Origin: Erythroxylum novogranatense | Taxonomy: Eukaryota; Streptophyta; Magnoliopsida; Malpighiales; Erythroxylaceae | Reading direction: 5' to 3' | DNA length: 64,000 nucleotides | Assembly (NCBI GenBank): GCA_029891385.1 | Contig: CM057233.1 | Location: 28,750,540-28,814,539, forward strand | Part shown: piece by piece, positions 1 through 10,999 of the stretch | Position numbering within the stretch: the stretch's first letter is position 1 | Layout: every line of letters begins with the position of its first letter | Program-made: the position numbers and the translations under genes | The notes under the pieces: model-generated | Told to the model about the DNA's origin: nothing | Database searches by the model: none | Seen by the model: the letters and a program-made list of their open reading frames with translations, nothing else

Positions 1-2475
1 ATTAGACCTAATACATTCGGATGTATGTGGTCGATGTCCATCCATGCTAGAAGTGGTTGTCTTTACTTCATTACCTTTATCGATGATTATTCTCGATATG
101 GGTACATGATTCGATGAGATACAAATCAAGCATTTGAAAAGTTCAAACAATTGAAATGAAGTAGAAAACCAACTTGGGAAAAGTATCAAAATATTACAAT
201 CTGATCGTGGTGGGGAATACTTAGACCAACAGTTTTTAGATTATCTCAGAGATAATGGGATTTTAACTCAATGGACTCCACCTTACACACCACAGCATAA
301 TGGTGTGGCTGAAAGGAGAAATCGAACCTTGTTAGACATGGTACGATCGATGATGGGCTTTGCAAATTTACAGAAATCCTTTTGGGGGTATGCACTCGAG
401 ACAGCTGTTTATTTGTTAAACAGAGTTCCATCAAAGACAGTTGAGGTTACTCCATATGAGATGTCGACTAACAAAAGACCCTATCTTACTCATTTGAAAG
501 TTTGGGGTTGTCCTGCTTATGTGAAGCGGATACAGTCAGATAAACTTGATGCAAAATCTGACAAGTGTTTATTTGTAGGATATCCTAAAGAAACAATGGG
601 ATATCAATTCTACCTTGCTGAGGAACAAAAAGTGTTTGTTTCAAAGCATGCTGTCTTTTTAGAGAAAGAGTTTCTTTTACAAGAAGACAGTGGGAGCAAA
701 ATTGAACTTGAAGAAGTTCAAGATGCTCGAACAGACGCAGAATCAATCGCTGAACTCAAGCTCGTGACTCATACAGATGAAGCAACAGTTCAACCTTCTA
801 CAACACATGAAGTTCGTAGGTCACATAGGATACGCTATGTTCCCGAGAGATATGGATTTCTCGTGAATGAACAAAATGACGTATTGCTCATAGAAGATGA
901 TGAGCCTACTACCTATGAAGAGGTTCTGAAGAGTTCAGAGTCTGAGAAATGGCTTCATGCCATGAAAGCTGAAATGGATTCCATGTATGAAAACCAAGTA
1001 TGGACTTTGGTTGAGGCACCCGAAGGAATAAAACCCATAAGGTGTAAATGGGTTTTCAAAAAGAAAACCAACATGGATGGTAATGTGATTACCTATAAAG
1101 CAAGGCTTGTGGCTAAAGGTTTTCGTCAAAGACAAGGAGTTGACTACGACGAGACCTTCAGCCCAGTAGCAATGCTTAAATCCATTAGGATACTCCTAGC
1201 ATTGCCACTCATTATGATTATGAGATATGGCAAATGGATGTGAAGACAACTTTCCTAAATGGAAATCTAGCTGAGGATGTGTATATGACACAACCTGAGG
1301 GCTTCATCTCCTATGATGGCGAAAAGGTATGCAAGCTTCAGAAATCCATCTATGGATTGAAACAAGCATCCAGGAGTTGGAATATCCGTTTTGATGAGGT
1401 AATCAAAGAGTTTGGTTTCTCACAAAATCCGGATGAACACTGTGTGTATAAGAAGGTTAGTGGGACTCCAATCGTATTCCTTGTGCTATATGTAGATGAC
1501 ATATTATTACTAGGAAACGATATCTCTATGCTACAATATGTGAAGATTTGGTTGTCCAAATAATTTGCCATGAAAGACCTTGGTGAATCAACTTATATCC
1601 TTGGGATAAAGATTTATAGAGATAGATCAAAAAGATTGCTTGGTCTTTCACAATCAACGTACATAGACAAGATGCTAAAGAGGTTTAGCATGGAGCAATC
1701 CAAGAGCGGGTACCTTCCCGTGACTCATGAGATAACACTCTCGAAATCTATGTGTCCTAAGACACAAGATGAGAGGATGCGCATGAATATGATCCTGTAT
1801 GCATCTGCAGTAGGATCTATCATGTACGCAATGCTATGTACGAGACTCGACGTATCATATGCTCTAAGTGTTACGAGCATATACCAATCGGATCCTAGTG
1901 AGGGTCACTGGGTGGCTGTCAAGAATATCCTCAAGTACTTGCGAATGACTAAGGATGTTTTCTTGGTATATGGAGATGTAAATCTCCAGGTGAGCGGGCA
2001 TATAAATGCTAGTTTTCAATCTGATAATGATGATTTCAAATCCCAATCAGGTTACATATTCACACTGAACGGCGGGGCAGTCAGTTGGAAGAGTTCCAAA
2101 TAAGAAATAACTGCCGACTCAATAACCGAGGTAGAGTACATTGCTGCTTCAGACGCAGCAAAGGAAGCAATTTGGATCAAAAAGTTCATTACTGAACTTG
2201 GTGTGATTTCTAGCTATGATGGGCCTATACAGTTGTATTGTGACAATAATGGAGCTATTGTGCAGGCAAAGGAACCAAGGTCTCATCAACGATCCAAACA
2301 CGTACTCCGCAGATATCATCTGATTAGGGAGATCATTGGACGAGGTGATGTCCAGATAGAGAGAATTCCCACAGAGCAGAATATTGCTGATCCGTTGACA
2401 AATCCATTGTCACAGAAGAGCTTCGATTCTCATGTACTCGCCTATGGTATTAGATATCAAGGCGATTGGCTTTAG
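1..2475 (+). pseudogene. Ty1/copia pol remnant (integrase, RT, RNase H), 5' end outside window
   Basis: Downstream two-thirds of a copia polyprotein in standard order. Integrase core: an Asp in HSDVCG near the left edge, then the SDRGGEY and PQHNG blocks at 200-300. Next come the integrase C-terminal FVGYPKE block (about 570-600), reverse transcriptase (1030-1700, catalytic YVDD at 1489-1500) and RNase H (1990-2400). The product would make cDNA and integrate it. The end (GIRYQGDWL then stop at 2473-2475) is typical of this copia group. The frame is broken by frameshifts before position 300, a frameshift near 1230, an in-frame TAA at 1561 and another at 2101 just after the WKSSK motif, so no full polyprotein can be made. 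It abuts its own 3' LTR. I do not assign a lineage within copia. Confidence 0.93.
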
Positions 2476-2476
2476 G

Positions 2477-2491
2477 TCAAGTGGGAGATTT
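2477..2491 (+). other. Polypurine tract of the copia element
   Basis: A purine-rich stretch containing AAGTGGGAGATT lies directly before the TGTTAG start of the 3' LTR and just after the pol stop codon. This is the expected place for the primer of plus-strand cDNA synthesis in a copia element. Confidence 0.8.
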
Positions 2492-3781
2492 TGTTAGAGA
2501 AGTGCCCTAAAGGCAATCGCCTTTAGCGCGTTTTGTACAAAGTTGTGTACATACTTTATGAATAAATAAAGAAAGGCATATTTCATTAATTTGATGTTCA
2601 TTATTGATGAATGGATGTTGATCTATAACCAAATTAATGAAGTCCATGATACATGACATAGCATGAAGGAAATTATGATGTGATCATACTACTGAGATTC
2701 CTATCATGTGTAATTATGTCAGTATCTAAATTATCCCTAGTCATAGGATTATTGGCTGGACATCAGAATCAGAAGAGACTAGCATATTTCAAGCTCCTTG
2801 ATTTGATCAGCGGTGGATCTCGAAGCTGTAAATATGAGATGTTTAGAGTTGAGATGTGAATGCTTACTAGAGGTAGTAAGTACATTGGATGACTACTATG
2901 AGATCATCACATGGATGTCCTCTCTAATGTCGATGATAATCTCATCATAGCAATGGTGCAAATATCCTTAGACTTGAGATACTCGAGGATATCTTGAATC
3001 TTGATTACGTGCTTTGACTCCATTCCTTGTTGCCTTACAGTGTCGCTCATAGGGTGGTGATTGGAGTGCAGTTTGAGGTATTCGAAGGTAATTGAGTAGC
3101 CAATAGAGAATTCACCACTTCTGTGATAGCTGAAGATGATACCCATGGCCTCTTGTCAGGGTCATTACTTGGAAATCTCTGGCCGAAGTTCATATGTCAT
3201 GAAGAGTGTCTTCAGTGAAATATAAAGTAATGAGTCCTAGGACAAGAATTAATATCACTTGGACTAGATTTGACGTAGTCAGTCTAGTAAGAGTTGACAC
3301 TTTGCCCATACTCATAACCAAGTGGGGTATAGCATGGTGAAAGGACGAATTGCACAGTAATTGTCTATGAAATGGTTCGTGATATGGTCCGTGATGAATA
3401 TAGGTTCATTCGTCAAACCAATTACTTTCCGGTCAATTGGGGGTCATGATGTGTTGCTAGATACCGCTCATGACTTGCTCAGATTAAGTGTTAATCTAAA
3501 TGGCCAACATAACCGGGAACCTAATGGGTCACACGCATAAGAGTGACTCGGAGAATTCGTAAAATAGTTTTGGATAGAGATCCAATATATGGAGAGCAAT
3601 AGGATTAAATGGATCCCGATGAGATCGAGATATGTCCCGATGAGATCGCGACATCGATATTGCTAAAAAAGGTTTCTGGTGGTTTTTTTATACCGGGACC
3701 CGGTAGGCCGGTAGGACCGACCCCAGTGTGACTGGACCACTTCAGCATTTATATATATATATCTTATTAATTAATTAAGTA

Positions 3782-3824
<43 letters not shown>

Positions 3825-4347
3825 TATACGTGGAAGGAGGACGGAAGCTTCTTTTAAGCCTTGTCAAAAGTAGTCATTAATGACTTTAAATGTTAAAGAC
3901 AAAATGCACTAAAGGACAAAAGAAGGTGATCTACGTGTGTGACATGTGGCTTATGAAAAAAAGAAGAGAAGATGGTCGTTGGTTTAGAGTGAAAAGGATT
4001 TTAGAAATCAAGCTTTCTCATCTCTTTGAAGCTCACGATCATCTTCTCCATGCTCTCAAGCTTCATCCTCTCCAAGCTTCTCTTCATCGTTTCTCCTTAG
4101 CTCTTCAAGAACAAAGGTAAGATCTAGTAGTCTTTACTTTGTTCTAGCTATTCCCGGGTCAAAAGGTTTGCCCCGGTTAGGTTCTCCGATCTCTGCGTAG
4201 ATACCATTAGAGACGGTCTCCTTTGGTTGTTATGGTTTGACTTTGTTATATAGACACATGGATCCTGGCTTTCGGGAAGGTCCCGGAATAAAAATTTTTG
4301 TTTTTCGCACCGTGTGTATGTGATGCACACACCGGGATTTTCCTACA
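2492..4347 (+). mobile_element. 3' LTR of the copia element (1.86 kb)
   Basis: Begins TGTTAGAGAAGTGCCC immediately after the polypurine tract and ends TTTTCCTACA, after which hAT transposase coding sequence resumes. Start TG and end CA fit an LTR. The 5' LTR lies outside the window, so neither the length nor the target duplication can be verified by comparison. It is long for a copia LTR. It contains an AT microsatellite and short open frames that are not genes. Confidence 0.75.
3786..3821. repeat. (AT)18 microsatellite
   Basis: Uninterrupted AT dinucleotides for 36 bp inside the copia LTR, next to further AT-rich sequence at 3750-3785. Confidence 0.95.
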
Positions 4348-5186
4348 GAGTTAAGGTAAATGTTTACAAGTGATAAGTGGGTTGCATCTCAGCATGCTAG
4401 GTCTAATGCTGGAATGGAGGTTTGTAATATTATACTGGAAGATAGGAAATTTTGATCGCAATGTCAATTCGTTATCGAAGTTTGTGAGCTTTTGATGAGG
4501 GTGCTTCGGTTGGATGATAATAAAGAAAAGCCAACAATGGGATATATTTTTGATGTTATAGAGAGAGCGCCGGAAGCAATTAAGACCAATATAAAAAATA
4601 GGTCTTCTTTATACCTACCGTATTTTTTAATCATTAATGAGAGAAGGAGGAGACAACTTTCTTCTCTATTGTTTGCAGCTGGGGCATTTTTGAATCCTAG
4701 TATGTATTTTAGACTGAATGTTGAAAAGCAAGCTGAAATTAGTAGAGGAATGCTTTTCACAATTACAAAAATGGTTCCTCATGACTCAATGCAAGATAGT
4801 TTAAGTTCACAAATGGAGCTTTATAAGTTGTGTAATGAGAATTTTGGAATGCCGATTGCGATTTGACAAAGAGAAATACTTTCTCCAGGTATTAAGTATT
4901 TCATATTTCTTATTTGTTGAAAATTATTTATCACTTTATTTTGTTTATAATACTACTTTTGTTATCTTATAACTTGCAGTTTCTTGGTGGGATCAATTCG
5001 GATGTTGTGTTCCATAATTGAGAAGGTTTGCTATTCGGATTTTAAGTCAATATGTGAGTGCAACTGGGTGTGAACGAAGCTGAAGCACATTTGAATTTAT
5101 CCATTCCAAGAAAAGGAATAGATTGGAGCATAAGAGGTTGAATGACTTGGTTTATGTTCGTTACAATTTAAAGCTTCGGGAAAGGT
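4348..5186 (+). pseudogene. hAT-family transposase fragment (DUF659-type middle and dimerisation domain)
   Basis: Coding for the C-terminal half of a plant hAT (Ac-like) transposase. The first exon, 4348-4866, reads through DKWVASQHARSN, LLMRVLRLDDNKEKPTMGYI and AAGAFLNP, with an in-frame stop at about 4453. A probable intron at 4867-4979 ends TTGCAG. The next exon carries the hAT dimerisation signature: SWWDQFG, FAIRILSQ, ATGCERS, FEFIHSKKRNRLEH and LNDLVYVRYN. In-frame stops occur here too (after CCVP and after GCERS). The reading frame starts exactly where the copia LTR ends, so that element landed inside the transposase gene. A splice-donor-like GTATGTT at 5185-5191 leads into the solo LTR. 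The transposase tail resumes at 18823. Confidence 0.85.
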
Positions 5187-6067
5187 ATGTTTATTGGACC
5201 CCGAATTTTTCTTGGAGATTTGATTTATTAAATAAAATTAAATGAGGAATTAGTGGTGTTTAATGTTGTATTTAGGTAATGTTAATTGGAGAAATTGCAA
5301 TGATATTTTGAGGTTAATGCATGAAATGGGTATTTTGTGTATGATTGTGTTATTTATAGACATTATAGGAGATTGTGTATGACTTGTGTGAATGAGGAAG
5401 TGGCATGCGCATTAACTTTGACTTGATGAGTTTGTTGTTGGGAAATGACTTTGGAATAGCTTATTGGAGATTTGAATTGTGTTTGAGATGAATTAGTTGA
5501 AGAGTTTGTGGTAGTGAGTGAATATGTGAAGTTGATGTGTTGGAGTGGTGTTCAGAAACTTTAATGGCAAACCTGTACTGATTTAGATGGATTTAGCCAA
5601 AGTGGTCTGAATGAAAGTTGTATCTTATGTTTCCAGCTTTCTAATGCCATAAAGTATGCACTTTTTCGATATCGGAGCTAGAAGTTATGGTAATTTGAAG
5701 TCTTGATATTGTTCAGGTGATTTTTAGCATGACAAAAACTTTTATTAAAAATTTGACCTAGTTAGAGGTTGAGATTGCCTTTAACTGCTTCATGAAAGTT
5801 TTAGATTATGTTTTGATCTTTCCATTCATCTAAGGTATGCAATTTTTGGACAAGGGAGTGAAACGTTATAAGGTTTGGAAGATCTAATGCTGTTTAGGAT
5901 GAAGTTGACGAACAGTCATTTTGTGTGGACTTTTGACCCCTTTAGAGGTCGTTTTGGTTTTTAAGATCTTCATAAAAGTTGTAGAACGTTCTTTTACCTT
6001 TCCATGGACACCAAGTTTGTAAAATTTAGAGTTTTGAGTCAAAAGTTATGGATTTTAGAAGTTGGGG

Positions 6068-6330
6068 GTCGGTCAGCTCTTCTACTCGCCGATCGCTTAG
6101 CTCTTCTGCTCGTCGATCAGTCGGCTCTTCCACTCGCCGATCGCTTAGCTCTTCTGCTCGTCGATCGGTCAACTCTTCTGCTCGCTGATCGCTCAGTTCT
6201 TCTGCTCGTCGATCGGTCAACTCTTCCACTCGCCGGTCGCTCAGCTCTTCTGCTCATCGATCGGTCAGCTCTTCTGCTCGCCGATCGCTCAGTTCTTTTG
6301 CTCGTCGATCGGTCAGCTCTTCCGCCCGAT
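6068..6330. repeat. 24-bp minisatellite, about 10-11 copies
   Basis: Units of the form AGCTCTTCTGCTCGYCGATC plus four bases, alternating two variants (CGCCGATCGCTT and CGTCGATCGGTC), so the higher-order period is 48 bp. The period is a multiple of three, which makes both strands appear as long open frames (repeating ALLLADRS on plus). That is a by-product of the repeat, not a gene. It is much more GC-rich than its surroundings. Confidence 0.9.
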
Positions 6331-8119
6331 TTTCAAATTGTCTTTCTGATTCGACCTCCCTCCATTCCTTTGGCCATAACTTTTTCGTCCAACATCCGAT
6401 CGACCTAATTTTTGAAGTGTTGGATTTCTAAGACATTCTTCTATCTCTCCATGAAAGTTTATGAGTTTTGAAATCAAATTGAGAAAGATCGATGGGATCA
6501 AAGTGGGAAGATCGATTAAGAGGTTATGAGTTAGATACTTCTGAGCATGCTTCATTAATTTGGAGATATCTGGAGCTATAGAGCTCCAATTGAGTTGATT
6601 CATATTGCTAATAAAACTAGAGACATGTATCTACAAGTGTTCTGAAGGAATAAAATTTCAGTTCAGTCCTTAAGATGGTCAATTTCTTGAGTGACGTTAG
6701 GTGTAGTGTTCAGTCTCGATTTTGTAAAGACCTGAAAGTATTTTGGCCATAACTTTTTCTCTAGTAATCGAAATGAGGTGATTCTTAATTTGTATTAAAC
6801 TAGAGATATAGTTCTACAATCGTTATGAAGAAATTGAGTTTCAATTCTGTCTTTAAGAAGGTCAATTTTCGGATGGAAATAAAGTACTGGAAAATGTTTC
6901 AGCATATGAATAACCGAAATGTTTGGAGCATAACTTTTGGTGTAGTGCACGAAATTAAATGATTTTGGTAGCATTATGAAATTAAGACAATAAGGAACAT
7001 TTCTCTATAAGGGATTTTTGGTAAATTCCTTCAATTTGATGGTGAGAAAATTTTCCTAAAATAAGCATGAATGAAAATAAAGTTCAGGGGCAATTTTGGA
7101 AGTTCACTTAAAGGGTTAAGGTTTAAGGTTTATATGGAGGGAAAAAAGGGTCATTTATCATTCATTTAAGATTAGAGGAAAGGGGTTGTCATTTTTAAGA
7201 GATGCAACCCACAAAATTACAAGGAAAAGAAGAATAGAAGGAGAGAAATAAAAGAAGAAGAGAGAAGAGTGGATTTTCGGAGAAGAAGAGAAAGAAGAAG
7301 AAATATAGCTAGGTTTCGAAATTTTTGGGTCTTCAAGCATGATTTTTGAGTAGATTCAAGAGGTAAAAGAAGGAAGAAGACAAGAGCTTTCTTCCAAGCC
7401 AAGAAAATCCGAATTTGGAGAAGATTAAGGTAAGAAAAGATTTTTTATCTTTGAATTTTTAAAGAGATTCTAGTTTAATTTGCTTGAGGATGTTATGGGT
7501 TTGTGATTTCTAAAGTAAAATTTAGTGACTAAGCTTTGTGGGATTTTCTCAATTGAAAAACCTACTGAGTGGGATTTTGTTATTGTTAAAGGGACAAGAG
7601 GAACAAAAGAAAGAACCTTTGATACCTCAGGTTGTTTGCAAAGAGGAGGCGTTTTGAACAAGTCAAGTATAAGCATGGATATGAAGTGGGTTTCATGTTT
7701 ATGATTGAATAATGAGCCATTAAAGTTTTTCCCAAATCAAGAGACTAAATGATTTCAATTACTTCATATATTGCTTTTAAATGATTTAAAGAATTTGCTT
7801 ATATGTGTATATGCTTAATTGATTGAGAACTTGATATGTGAATTTGTGTGATATTGTGATTATTGAAAATGCATTACGATTTGCAAATTATGCTTAAGTT
7901 ATGCCATTACAACATGTTATGGCATTTTTGTATGAATGGAAAAGATAGAAAAGCTTGAAAGTATGAAAGCATTCGATAAATTGATTGAGCATGAAATGAC
8001 TATGTGCGTTTGTTTGGGCGAGAGAGAACTTGTTTCGTTAGTCACGTGCACGATGACCCATATCCTTCTCCCGGCTGCCCTCTTGAGGCCACGAGATCCT
8101 AAGAAATAGGACTCATTTT

Positions 8120-9292
8120 TGTTAAGTCAAACCAGACTTCACGTATTAAATAATTTTGATAATAAACAAAGAGAAATATACAAATGAAAAGTAGATGGAT
8201 GCATAAAAAGGAAAAGCAGACGGAAGAATAACAGAAGGAAGAAAAGCGAGCGGAAGAATAATGACGGAAGAAAAGCGAAGGAAAAAAATGAAGGAAAAGC
8301 GAGACGGAAGAATAATGAGCGGAAGAAAAGCGAAGGAAGAAAAGCATAAGGAAAAGCGAGCGGAAGAATAATGAGCGGAAGAAAAGCGAAGGAAGAAAAG
8401 CGATGAAAAGCGAGCGGAAGAATAACAGACGGAAGAAAAACAGAAGGAAGAAAAAGCAGAAGGAAAAACAGACGGAAGAATATCAGACGGAACAAAAATC
8501 AGACGGAAGCTTTACTAAGAGAAAAGCAGACGATACAAAAATCAGACGGAAGCTTTACGAAGAGAAAAGCAGACGATACAAAAATCAGACGGAAGCTTTA
8601 CGAAGAGAAAAGCATTTATACAAGAATCGATGTAAGAAAGAAACATCGGTTTAAGGCGATTCGGAGTTAAACTGAATAACCGTTTCTTTAAAGATTCAAG
8701 AAGCAGATATTCAAGAAACAGTTGAAGACCTTATTATAAATAAGAGTCGAGATTGAAGTAAAAACGACTTTTGAGAAAAGTGAATGAAACTCTGAGTATT
8801 CAAACATCTGACTATCTGAGAAAAATTGTGAACTATTTTTCGAGTGTACATTGTTAAGAGCAACTCTTTTGTAAAAAGCTCTTTATTAGTTTTTCATTTT
8901 GAAAAGTGTTACAGGTAGCCTGAAGAGGCTAAGAGTAAAAGAATACTTGTTGTTAAGAGACCTAAAGAGGCTCAGTCTAAAGAATACTTGTAAACAGTTT
9001 GGAGATAGTGAAATCTCAGAAGGATATCTGAGGACTGGACGTAGCCCACGGTTTGGGGTGAACCAGGATAAATTGTTGTATTTCTCTCTCTAACTCTTAC
9101 TTTACTTAAATCGTAGTTCTCATTATTATCAAAGGTTTTCAAACTAGTCAAGAATTGATTTAAGATAAGTTTTCTGAAAGAACAAGCAATTGTTATTGAA
9201 GGGATTAACGAAAAGTTTATCACAATTCAACCCCCCTTCTTATGTATCTTGATCATATTATTACTCAATATATTAACGTGTGATTTACTTCA
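8120..9292 (+). mobile_element. 5' LTR of the SIRE-like element (1173 bp)
   Basis: Begins TGTTAAGTCAAACC and ends GTGATTTACTTCA. Its left 500 bp is a purine-rich array of 15-30-bp units of the type GCGAGCGGAAGAATAATGA, then CAGACGGAAGCTTTACGAAG. The right half is unique. It aligns with 16755-17922 over its whole length. Most differences are small indels or substitutions at CAG or CTG, for example three CTG here against CG there within 30 bp (8791-8820 against 17431-17460). Confidence 0.92.
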
Positions 9293-9294
9293 AT

Positions 9295-9306
9295 TGGTAT
9301 CAGAGC
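9295..9306 (+). other. Primer binding site, initiator tRNA-Met type
   Basis: TGGTATCAGAGC lies 2 bp after the end of the 5' LTR. It is complementary to the 3' end of plant initiator methionine tRNA, the usual minus-strand primer for copia elements. Confidence 0.9.
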
Positions 9307-9349
9307 AAGGTGTTCAAGAATCACTCTAATAAAGTGTGAACTAAAGAAA

Positions 9350-10520
9350 ATGGTGGAATCACACACGTATATTGTCGAAGGAGCCTCAGTCACCAGACCT
9401 CCAGCATTCAATGGTGAAGACTACCACTATTGGAAGGATCGGATGAGATTGTTTATCGAGTCTACTCACATTGACCTTTGGGACATCATCAAGAATGGAC
9501 CATACACACCTGAAGATGATGATAAAAATCCAATTCCACGAGAAAGATGGACGGCTGAGCAGAAAGCAAGATTTCAACTAAACTCCAAAGCGAAATTTTT
9601 CTTGAGTTGTGCATTGAAAGCGAAGCGAGTATGACAAAGTTCATGGATGTGATACTGCCAAAGAAATGTGGGATACATTATCAATTGCACATGAAGGAAC
9701 AAATCAAGTCAAGGAGTCCAAGATAAGTATTTTGGTGCATCAGTACGAGTTATTCAAGATGAAAGAAGAAGAGACCATTGATCAAATGTTTGGAAGATTC
9801 CAAACAATTGTTAATGGACTAAAAGCTCTTGGAAGAACGCACAACATCAAGACCATGTTCGAAAGATTTTGAGGAGTCTGCCAAAAGATGGAGACCCAAA
9901 GTAATCTTTGTCAAGAAGCCAAAGACTTAAGCGTCTTGAAGCAATGAATTGCTTGGATTGTTGAAGATACAAGCAGAGCTTGATGCGGAAGATAAGCTCA
10001 AGAAAGAGAAGTCCATAAGCGCTCAAAGCAAGTCAAAAGAATCACAAAATCCGAAGAAGAAAACAAAGAGGAACACATCAAAGGCTTTAAAGATTGAAGA
10101 AGCAAGGATGATGATTCGATGAAGTCGAATCTGAATCAAGTGATGAAGGCGATGAGCTATCTTTCATTTCAAGAAAGATAAGAAGAATGTGGAAAAAGAA
10201 GTCCAAAGGAAATTCAACATTTAGAAGGAACAACGGCAAAGGCGATGAAAAGTCGATAAAGCATCATTACATGTTATGAATGCAAAAAGCGGGACATTAC
10301 AAGTCCGAGTGTCAATGTTGAAAAGACAACCCAAAAGGAGTAGGGATAACAAGAAAAGCATGATGGCAATGTGGGAAGATCTGGACTCATCGAATCGGAT
10401 ACAAGTTCGAAGCGTCGAACATGCTAACATATATGTCCGTAGTGAAGAAGAAAGTGATGAGGAGGTAACTTCTAGCTATAATGATATACAAGATGCATAC
10501 TCGTAATTATTAGAGGATTC
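9350..10520 (+). pseudogene. Gag of the SIRE-like element, frameshifted
   Basis: The ATG at 9350 opens MVESHTYIVEGASVTRPP, followed by the capsid region (YHYWKDRMRLFIES, IDLWDIIKNGPY, then DTLSIAHEGTNQVKESKI at 9670-9722 and DQMFGRFQTIVNGL at 9780-9822). A lysine- and serine-rich segment follows. The zinc knuckle begins CYECKK near 10274 but loses frame one codon later, so the CX2CX4HX4C motif is split. Acidic DSSNRIQ and NDIQDAYS stretches follow. At least four frame changes separate the blocks. It would package element RNA if intact. Confidence 0.85.
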
Positions 10521-10999
10521 TCATGCTATTCGAACAAGACAAGCATTGAAGAAGAAATATGTGAAAACCTCAAACATACTCATGAGATAGAGAGTGAGAA
10601 TATAAGTTTGAGAAAGCAAGTTGAGGAATTGAATAACAACAAAGTTGTAGATAGATCCAAGAGATTAATCAATTGAAAGCGAGAATTAATAATCTCTCAA
10701 TTGATCTAGCTAAATTCTGAGATAGTACAAAAAGATGAATGAAATGATAGGAAAATCTGAGACATCCGGGGATAAAAGCTGGATTAGGGTTTACTAAAAT
10801 AAGCCCCGAATTACGTAAAATTAATTGCTCAAAAGATAAGAAAAGATATCAATCAGTTTTCGAGAAAGGTCATCAACGTTTTCATTCTACATCTTATTAT
10901 CATTCATTACATCATACTAACCTAAAGGACCCAAGAGAATCAGGTACCTAAAATAAGATAATATCTCTACAGAAATCCTTCTTTGGAAGAACCAAAGAA

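Noticed and set aside
3890..4330. Small frames within the copia LTR
   Set aside because: LTR interior, no domain, bounded by the LTR ends.
6068..6330. CRISPR-like interpretation of regularly spaced repeats
   Set aside because: No unique spacers, no cas genes, plant context; it is a contiguous minisatellite.
6004..6408. 134-codon plus-strand frame with leucine-rich 8-residue repeats and its minus-strand mirror
   Set aside because: Both are by-products of a 24-bp direct repeat; stop-free reading on both strands of a period divisible by three is expected.
8099..8495. Phe/Leu/Ser-rich minus-strand frames resembling membrane proteins (also 16774-17184)
   Set aside because: They are the complement of the purine-rich array in the SIRE LTR and recur in both LTRs.
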